The notes below the pieces were generated by a model that had not been told where the DNA came from, did not search any database, and saw nothing but the letters and a program-made list of their open reading frames with translations. Position numbers and translations under genes: made by a program. A stretch of DNA of 60,000 nt from Antedon mediterranea (Eukaryota > Echinodermata > Crinoidea > Comatulida > Antedonidae), in NCBI RefSeq assembly GCF_964355755.1, contig NC_092674.1, forward strand, positions 15,941,001-16,001,000, written 5' to 3'. How positions within the stretch are numbered: the stretch's first letter is position 1; every line of letters starts with the position of its first letter. Below are positions 52,091 through 60,000 of the stretch, piece by piece.

Positions 52091-52184
52091 AATTGCGGTA
52101 CATCTTTCAAGTTGTCAGTGTCTTCAAACACACAAGGACAAACCATGAAGGAAAAAATATTTTTCTTTTATCCTTATTTTTTCC

Positions 52185-52530
52185 TCCATGGACAAACCAT
52201 CTAAACACAACGGGAATCCAACACAACCAACCTGGTGTGTATTATAATGTGTTCGATGTGAATGTGGAAATGTGGATACATTGGGGAAAGTGGACGTGAC
52301 CTTCAAACCAAAACATCATCAATATATAGTAATAAGTATGCATTCCCCGGTCATAAACAACAACACCGAGTTAATTGGAAAGATGCTGAACTATTTATTG
52401 CTAGCGTTCCTTCTTGGCATTCCAGACAAACCAAAGAAGCTATTGGAATTACACCTTTAGATTGGTGGCACACTTCGCACAAAGGTGCATCCTTCACAAA
52501 TAACAATATAAAATATAACAATTAATTAAT
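52185..52530 (+). pseudogene. Penelope-like element, GIY-YIG endonuclease fragment
   Basis: Across two frames: QPGVYYNVFDVNVEMWKCG, then GYIGESGRDLQTK, HRVNWKDAELFIASVPSWHS and RQTKEAIGITPLDWW. This matches the GIY-YIG end of Penelope-like elements (YIGETGR.L..R; HHINW..A......W..R..KEAI). The reverse-transcriptase part is absent. It is a 5'-truncated dead copy upstream of the RasGAP gene. Confidence 0.8.
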
Positions 52531-52580
52531 TTACATACAGAAAAGTATAAAGGAAACAACAATCAACCCATACCCTATCT

Positions 52581-53397
52581 CCCCCCCCCCCCCCCACCAA
52601 ACCCCTCCGCAACATCACTCAATTTACTTTTTAGCAATGTAGATAACATAGTTATTGAGTCATGGAATTCAGTGGATCATTATGAAATGTCTATGCTCTT
52701 TTTAGGTAGCTTTAACAAAAACTATCCAAAATATTTTTACACTTTTCATCAATTAAATTATCTAGCATCCCAAAATAATATTTTCATGAGAAGTATAAAA
52801 AGTTTCAAACATATCTTTGCTGCCATTTCTATACATATCTACATATAAATTAAATAATTCCTGAATCACGTATATTAAAACTGGACAATTGATGATGGAT
52901 TTCTTCGTCCAAATTTGTACCGCATAATTTACATTTTTTATTATTAATCTGGAAAAACCTGAAAAAATAAAAAAACTTGACCGGACAATAATGCCAGCAT
53001 ACGTCAAGCTAGAAAATGTAAATTAAAACAATAAATTGATGGTTATAATAAATATTATTACATCATCTAAAAATCCATTATATAAAAGTACAGTTATTGC
53101 AAGGAGCAACTACAACTGAACAACATTCATAATCTATATAGCATTAATGATATAGCATTGAATAGAAAGAAATCATTTGATTTGTATTTCAAAGTGGCAT
53201 CATTCAATGTACCATCAGTACATGCACAAAGCACAATAAGTTCCATTTAGTAAAAAGACTAACTGCCTTATTTTACTAAAAAAATAATATAACACACTGG
53301 TCATAATATTCAATCGTAAATAACACAATGATAGTTCAAACAAAATATAAAGTATAAAGTTAATCATAATCAATATTTCATACAAACATAAATTAGA
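52581..53397. other. Intergenic, C15 run; no gene
   Basis: A run of 15 C at 52581-52595 is followed by AT-rich DNA. The 81-codon minus-strand frame at 52762-53007 shows no known motif. Confidence 0.45.
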
Positions 53398-54948
53398 ACT
53401 AGATTTAATTCGTCACTATGACGAATTATAGGTTACTGTAATAAATTACCATTCCTTAACATGAACATTCTAGAATAAGATGTTTTGATTTAAGAAAACA
53501 TGTATAATTAATAAGATCAGGCGAAAACATGTATAATTAATAAGATCAGGAACATTCCTGAAACTGTAATCTCATAGAATAAGAAGTATGAAGAATGATC
53601 TAGAAGGATAGGAACATCTTGTATATAAAGGGATGTAAAACTATTGTAAGGTTGTTGGATATTCGATTGTAAAAGTTATTGTGAAGCTGTTGTTTAAAGT
53701 GCTTACTGGATTGTTAAAAGTTGAAGTTGATTGAAATTAAAGCTTAATTGTTTTTAGTTATTTAACAACTTTGTGGATTTTGTGTGTATACTTTTATGTC
53801 ACAAGGGAGTTCCTAAAGTATTTTCAACCGCTCGGAAACATACGTAAGAGGAGTTCGTGACAGTTACATGCATTGATTAATATAAAGATAAACGATTTTT
53901 AAAAGATTTATTGATTGATTGATTTTCTCAAAATCTTTAATTATTTATTAATATATGATAGGATCTTGCTAACGCCAATACAATAACCGGTATCACAATT
54001 CGATCAAAGATCCCTCTGCGTATAATGTCATAAACCACATTTGTTACATAATAATAAAGACAAGTTACTTTTTATCTCGATTTCATTATAAATCATGTGT
54101 ATAATCTATATACTAAGAAATAAATAAAATTGAACAAACAAAACGGGTAATATAAAAAAATCTTATTTCGTTTCATTTGCCAAGATGAGACTCGAACTCG
54201 GTACCTTGAATGCTATAGACACGCACAGACCACAACTGACTAAAAGTTGTAGAAAGATTCCTCCGTGTATTTACTATACACTAACCACTTTGGTGCAAAT
54301 AGATTATTACATACCGCAACGAATTATAATATTTTACTATTTACATCTTTAAAAATTGTTAAAAATTATGCACTGTCAAACTATATACTTTTAACTTTAA
54401 TATATGAACATTTTAAGGAAGAAAATTTGTTATTTTGGCCTAAGAAAATGTCATAATTTGTTTGATTGTCGAAATTAATTAAAAAAAATTTAATATGCAA
54501 TTAATGATGACTTAATCGAGTTTTTTCTCATAATTTCATAATAAATAATACATATGATACATACACTTCAAGAAAATGAAATAAAAAATAGGTGTTCCCG
54601 AACATTGTGTCGATCTATATTAATTAAAAAATTTAGCATATTTTCACCATTTTGTTAACTTACACGTGCGTAGCCTGTCACTTTTGACGTGCTCGTATAC
54701 CGCAAATTCGCATTGAAAAGTGAATAAAATATTACGACATTAAAGAAAGGTTGGAATATAGAAATCAGACAAAAAGAGTGCGCACTCATGGCAATTTTTT
54801 AAACACTTAAATTTTCCTGAAACGTACTCTAGATGAAACTGATATCAAGATAAGAGGGACAAAATAGTGCTAATATAAGGAAAGAATAAATAAATAAAGA
54901 TTCTCACAGAATCAATAGGTTATATGCATGATAATGCATATAACCTAA
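53398..54948 (+). mobile_element. R2 element, complete copy c, split by a solo LTR
   Basis: 5' end ACTAGATTTAATTCGTCA with the TATGACGAATT arm; 3' end hairpin (54917-54946) and CTAAT, preceded by GATTCTCACAGAATC and a short AAAT run. Without the LTR it is about 1.1 kb and matches 39041-40520. Confidence 0.8.
53437..53862 (+). mobile_element. Solo LTR (426 bp) with GTTAC target duplication
   Basis: It starts TGTAATAAATTACC and ends GTTCGTGACA (TG...CA). GTTAC stands directly on both sides (53432-53436, 53863-53867), and the R2 copy resumes without loss. TATATAAAG at 53623 could be its TATA box. Two 30-bp direct repeats lie at 53493-53549. No internal genes remain, so it arose by recombination between two LTRs. 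Confidence 0.9.
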
Positions 54949-54949
54949 T

Positions 54950-55870
54950 AAAAACAAAGGAATCCCACCTTGCATTTATACTTTATGCTATGTCTACCTC
55001 AGTTACATCTAAACTCGTTCATCTGCCTACGGTATTGCAATTCCCATTAATTAAAATAACATTTTCTTCAATATAAAATACCGTAAAATACCTGTATTCA
55101 GTTAATTTTCGCTAGTTACACAACTTTTAATACATATAATTATACGGTAAATAACGCACTCTTATATTAATCTTCATATCCTTAGTGAATGATTATAAGA
55201 TAAATATTACTTGTGAACCAAAAAGAACAACCATAACATTATAATAAATAGTACAGTATAATTCCACTAAAGTCGCTTCAAAAGGTAATACTGCTCTAAG
55301 TTCTTCACATGTATGAAAGATTAATAATATGTTGGCAAAAAAACATCATACACTTGGCATTCAGACTCACGGAGTTACGGATTTATCTACTACGCAAGGC
55401 GTACGGTAATCCGTGGCGTTAAAAGCCAAGGTGTTCAGACACAACGATCAACATTCCAATGCCTTGCGTTTAAAACACTCTGATCAGGTCAAAGCAGATA
55501 GAACTATATGTATACATTCATGACAATGCATGAAAGTTTACATCATTTACATTGTTTTGTTTTTTTTAAAGTTCTTAAAAGTATTTTTTGGGGAGTTGAT
55601 AAATCCAAATCAAAGACAAAAGCAATTTGAACCAGTTTGGCTGTAGTAAGGGTGTTTCGACCGTTGATGCGCTTGTTTTATGTTTTACTGCGACTGATGT
55701 TCATAAGGAAGAGGGTTGAGTCTTGTTAATTAAAATTGCCTCCAAAGTCACACACCCTGTGGTATTCTCCCGTTTGGGGTATTCCAAGAAGAAAGGATAT
55801 ATTTAATTTAATACCGGTACGTTATCTTCGGTTACACAAGACATTTTCAACAAAGTTACGAGAGATCTCT
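54950..55870. other. Intergenic, no gene recognised
   Basis: AT-rich DNA. AAGCCAAGGTGTT and CAATGCCTTGCG near 55425-55475 give a weak inverted look only. Confidence 0.4.
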
Positions 55871-56765
55871 TGCATTTTTGGGCCTCAAATCACTTAAAGA
55901 TCGCCGAACCTGGCTGAGCAGGCAACATTTCCAGAAATTAAAGAATGAAAATAACAGACTTAATCATTTATTACCGAAACGGCGGTTCAATCTTAAAATA
56001 GACATAGTAGTGAATTTGCAAATGAAAATCCAGTATTCTAAATTCAATTGGCCACTGATTGACATCACAACATAGTCGATACTTTTTACATGGATTCATA
56101 TCTACAATTGAACCGCTTCCAAAAAAGTAACAATCATGAAAATCACTTTCAATTCGGAGGAGCTATAAGAGATAGAAATATGCTGTAATGATTAAAACCA
56201 TATGACTTCATCAAAATTAATATATTTGTAACTCATGCGAAAGATAATTGACAATATTAACATCTGGGGGGGGGGGGGGGAATAAAATACGGATATTAAA
56301 TGTGAAGAGAGAAAGAGACAAAAATCCTATATTTAATATTCGGGTGACCATATGATGGCGTCATAACATCAGGGATGTAACAATTTTTAATCATGAATTC
56401 ATATCTACTTTAACTTATCTGCTTGCATAATAAGTTTAAAAAAATTGGGGGTCACCTTTGATCCTAAAGAGCTTTAATAGATTAAAAATTGGCGTTAGTA
56501 TGGCGTGATTTAAAGTAGAAATGGGGGTTTTTTTTTACAAATTACTAGCAAAAAGGTGGAAAAATATAATTAAAAAGAAAAAAACTATTTTTTCCACTCT
56601 AACGTCATTTAAAAATAGTAGGTGCACAACTTCACGTAAATGTCCATATGTTGACAAAGTGATGAAATGTTATGTTTACACATTTTAGAAATACAATGCG
56701 ACACAAAATCGGCAGAAAGAAAAAAGAGAAAAAATAGATGATAGTCAAGTGCGCGGATAACTAAA
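55870..56765 (+). repeat. R1 3' part, copy c
   Basis: It matches 44690-45852 in patches (AATTGGCCACTGATTGACAT, TTAAAAATAGTAGGTGCACA, AACTTCACGTAAATG) and ends GCGGATAACTAAAT. A G15 run lies at 56266-56280. Confidence 0.6.
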
Positions 56766-56769
56766 TAGG

Positions 56770-57285
56770 CCTAGGCCTATATATTTCTTTTCAAGATAGA
56801 GGGCTTCTTTGTGAATGTCAAGGAACAGAAATAACGTTTTGTCATACATTTAGTTTGCATTTCTTCAAAATGGTGCTTTGATCGCATCTTGTATCTTCCT
56901 CTTGTCTGCTTCGTTAGGCAATTTAAATTATGTGAACTTGGTAATTCAGTTGCAGGGAATGTCTAATAAAATTCACAAGTTTTACAGCATTCATTTCTAA
57001 AAAAGAAGCCCCCTCTTTAGTTTAGAAGCCCTTCCCAAAAAGAAGCGAAAACAAAGACCATCCAAGAGGTTTTACAGTAAGCCAATAAACGTATCCATAG
57101 GCCTACTTTTTTTTTAAATGACTATGGCCCGGTTTTGGTCATCATCTTCGTAGGTTGACTTCAGTTTAAAGATGTATTGCCACACCCCCAAAACAAAGAT
57201 CAAATCAAACTTTGAATAGTTTTAATAAGTTATCCACTTTTGCCACAAAAGACAAAATAAACGGTTACACGTTGACTATTTTTTC
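56770..57285. other. Intergenic, no gene recognised
   Basis: The phrase AAGATGTATTGCC near 57171 resembles AAGATGTATTGTC near 35199, both leading into CTTTGAAT. Otherwise nothing was recognised. Confidence 0.4.
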
Positions 57286-57289
57286 TTAC

Positions 57290-58086
57290 GCCGTGGCTAA
57301 AGATACGGTACCGTATTCTAACTTCTGTTTACTAAAGGTACGGTAAAATTGCATTACGTCATAATCAGCCAATGGGGTGCTGGTACGTGTGTGACGTCAT
57401 CGTATAAGGACTTGGGATTTTGTTTTCATATCGCGTCTGTATTCCTATCGGCGGCGCCAGGCTGCGTGGATGTGTGTGCTGGGCTGCAGATGAGGGTTTT
57501 ATTTTTATTCCAAATGGCCTATTTAGGCCTATATTTTTTTTAAACTTTGTTTACAATGGTGACCATAAACAACAAGCAAATGCGTACAATAAAGGAGCCC
57601 TTAAATACTATGATTTAGACAGCAGTGTAGCCCCAGGGCTGACGAGTCACAGAAATCAGCGCACACATATGCAGCTGGCCACAGCCTGGAATCGCTTTCC
57701 CTTCACAAACAAACTCATATAATGAGGTTATACATAGTACGTAGTAAGTAGGCCTAGGCCTCTTTTAAAACGGTTTTCTCTATTCTAGAATTAAAATCAA
57801 CATGGCTTTTCAATAATAATAACAGACGTAGGCCTAGGCTACATTTAGTTTTTGTCACACACGACGGCGATAATAGCGATAAATAAAGCATAAAGAAAAT
57901 GCGGTTGATCACTGTTTTCGCCATACCTCCATGGTTTTCGCGATATGAAAAAAATCCACAAAGTCCTTATACGATGACGTCACACACGTACCAGCACCCC
58001 ATTGGCTGGTTATGACGTAATGCAATTTTACCGTATCTTTAGTAAACAGAAGTTAGAATACGGTACCGTATCTTTAGCCACAGCGT
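57290..58086. mobile_element. R7 element with inverted arms of about 150 bp, copy a
   Basis: The left arm (57290-57437) and right arm (57941-58086) are nearly identical inverted copies: GGCTAAAGATACGGTACCGT, CATTACGTCATAA, GTGTGACGTCATCGTATAAG. Each arm holds TGACGTCA. The 500-bp interior encodes nothing recognisable. Confidence 0.85.
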
Positions 58087-58229
58087 TTTTCTTAAATACG
58101 GTAGTTGTATTCAATCTAATTTTTGCTCAAGTAAATAACTATGTGACATTAAATTGACCTCTATTCAACATAAACAATGTTTTAAATTATTTTTTTAAAA
58201 CTGTATATTGTAAAAATATACTATGGGTT

Positions 58230-59285
58230 TAAATTTGTGACTTGTGGTGTCCCACAGGGGACATTGCTTGGCCCTGTACTTTTCCTAGTACTTTTTAACG
58301 ATGCTTGTGTTGATTGCTGCAGACGATGGAAATATGTGGATGACCTCACCCTTGGGGAGGTCGTTGGCAAAGGTGATTTGCCTTCCATGCAATCCCTGTT
58401 AGATGATCTGAGGGTTTGGTGTTCATCCAATAGTATGATACCCAAACCCTCCAAATGCCATATCTTGGTTGTCAATTTTCTTAAGGACAAGTCGGATGAT
58501 ATTATATCGCCTTCTTTTAGTCTGAGTGGTTCCATTTTACAAGTAGTTGATCACATGACGCTTCTTGGTGTAATCATTCAAAATGACCTGAAATGGGAAC
58601 TTAACACTAATAATATTGTGTCTAGAGCTTCTAGACGTTTCTTTGTGCATTTTGAAGAAAGCAGGAATCTTAATTAATGATCTGTTGACTGTTTATATGG
58701 CGTATATAAGACCTATTTTAGAATATGCTGCCCCTGTTTGGCATGGGGCTATCACTAAGGACATGTCCAAGTCTATTGAAAAGGTACAAAAGAGAGCTTT
58801 GCGTATCATGCTAGGTAACAACTATTTGTGCTATGATCATGCATTGTCTATTACTACCTACTCTTGTTGAAAGAAGAAACAAACTTGTGTTGTCTTTCGG
58901 AGAAGGCTTATTAAAATCCGAGCTGTTTAGAGAAATACTTCCCCCTCTTCATAAGCCAGCTCGGTCTCTCAGATTCAACCGCTTTCTAGAAGTACCTCAT
59001 TGTAAAACCAGCAGACTTAGGTCGTCTCCAGTTCCCACCATGGTGGATATAATTAATAGGCACCACTAGCTCTTTTTTAGATATGTAATAAGTGAATGTT
59101 TTAAGGTTTTTTATTCATCTATGTTTTTAATTTTATGGTACGATATCTAATTTTAATAAGATGTTTCTATTTTTATAGCAATTTTAACTAATTTTTAGTC
59201 ATTTGTAATACAATTCATTTCAGTCCTTGACTGTCGTTTTGTAATATATTTTTATATACCGAATAAAATAAAATAAAAATAAAAT
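58230..59285 (+). mobile_element. Non-LTR retrotransposon LINE-C, 5' truncated, broken
   Basis: Frames in order: CGVPQGTLLGPVLFLVLFND, active site YVDDLTLGE, HMTLLGVIIQNDLKWE; after a frameshift near 58630, AYIRPILEYAAPVWHG and KVQKRALRIMLG; after another near 58840 the C terminus. It ends in an (AAATA)n-type tail (59262-59289). A different family from LINE-A. Confidence 0.88.
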
Positions 59286-59289
59286 AAAT

Positions 59290-60000
59290 AGACGGTGCAC
59301 ATAACAAGTTGTGAACGTGTCACACAAAATTCTCAAAATGTTTGAAAATAGGCCTAGCTGAACATGCTTAGAGTGCATTCATTATCACCATCAGTATCAC
59401 TTTTCCATTAGCAAAGGGGGCTACAGTAATTCTAAATGAAATGTGATCAAATTACAAGAATACAATCATGTGTGTTATACAAATAATGAATGTGATAGTA
59501 TACATAATTTCTAGAGGTGAAAGATGAAAATATGACTTTTCATCTTCCACTGAATGAAATTATTTGTACCATAGCATGAATATAAAAAACAATTATTTAT
59601 TTTATAAGTAGATTCTTGTCATTTCATTCAGATTGAATGAAAGGTTTAGGCCCAGCCTACATTTTGATTCAGATTGAAACGTAGACAAGCCTAGGATATC
59701 TAAAGAAAGTATTTACCTCTATAGCCTACTGACCACATATTTCAATTGGTTTTTTGGTGTTTTTTAGTCTGCATCATCATGTTGTATAGTAATTTCGACA
59801 CTTGTGACAGATCAAAATTTCAACCGGAGATCAATTGATGTTGTAATTCACCACGCTCTCACTGTAGCATGTGCAAGGCGTTGTTATGCAGTCGTAAGGG
59901 ACACGCTGTCCAGGCTTCATCCTGTCAATTTCTGAATTTACCGCGCTATGTTGAGCGATTGATGGACACTTAGTTTTTATCATGTGACTCACAATCGTCC
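59290..60000. other. Intergenic, reversed R4-like repeat
   Basis: 59480-59640 carries ACAAATAATGAATGTGATAG, CTTGTCATTTCATTCA and TTGATTCAGATTGAAACG, resembling R4 (29740-29860) reversed. No gene seen at the end of the window. Confidence 0.45.

Noticed and set aside
52581-56280. C15 and G15 runs as a paired regulatory structure
   Set aside because: They are 3.7 kb apart, equal length is probably chance, and homopolymer counts are error-prone.
57420-57722. 100-codon frame as a transposase fragment
   Set aside because: No DDE or other catalytic motif; it spans the R7 arm and interior.

Overview
The window reads as AT-rich DNA from an invertebrate animal, probably a marine deuterostome. Evidence: a large split gene with animal-type introns, several tRNA-derived SINE families, three non-LTR retrotransposon fragments, a Penelope-like remnant, many short inverted-repeat transposons, and abundant TAGGCCTA palindromes. 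An echinoderm or close relative is my guess, from general impression only.

One host gene fills most of the window. On the minus strand, 24 coding exons between 51442 (start codon) and 2387 (stop codon) join without a phase conflict into an 836-codon frame. The product is a GAP1-family Ras GTPase-activating protein, the orthologue of vertebrate RASA3/RASA2: two C2 domains, a RasGAP domain with arginine finger, a PH domain with a Btk zinc motif, and a conserved tail. Coding sequence is about 2.5 kb of a 49 kb locus. Twenty-two introns read GT-AG; intron 22 must be GC-AG to keep phase. I found no second cellular gene.

The rest is mostly repeats. Intron 23 (2457-5926) holds a 1.9 kb foldback element with a 5-bp target duplication. 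Introns 20 and 21 each hold a large 23-bp minisatellite, on either side of the 51-bp exon for the Btk cysteines; the larger one starts inside a SINE and appears to have grown from its tRNA-like head. Intron 19 holds a decayed LINE whose 3' end resembles the tail of a SINE in intron 11. Introns 3 to 5 hold a nearly intact antisense LINE (46.1-48.2 kb), a SINE with exact target duplications, and full copies of two transposon families, called R1 and R2 here.

Upstream of the gene (51.9-60 kb) are a Penelope-type GIY-YIG fragment, an R2 copy split by a solo LTR with 5-bp duplications, a long-TIR element and another LINE fragment.

The best candidate for something undescribed is the R1/R2 superfamily. 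Its members start with ACTAGA and a hairpin with core CGTCACTWTGACG, followed by a family-specific word. The 3' end is a hairpin built from that same word and closed by CTAA. R2 also carries a tRNA-like module and an AAAT microsatellite. The layout recalls Helentron-type non-autonomous elements, but that assignment is inference.
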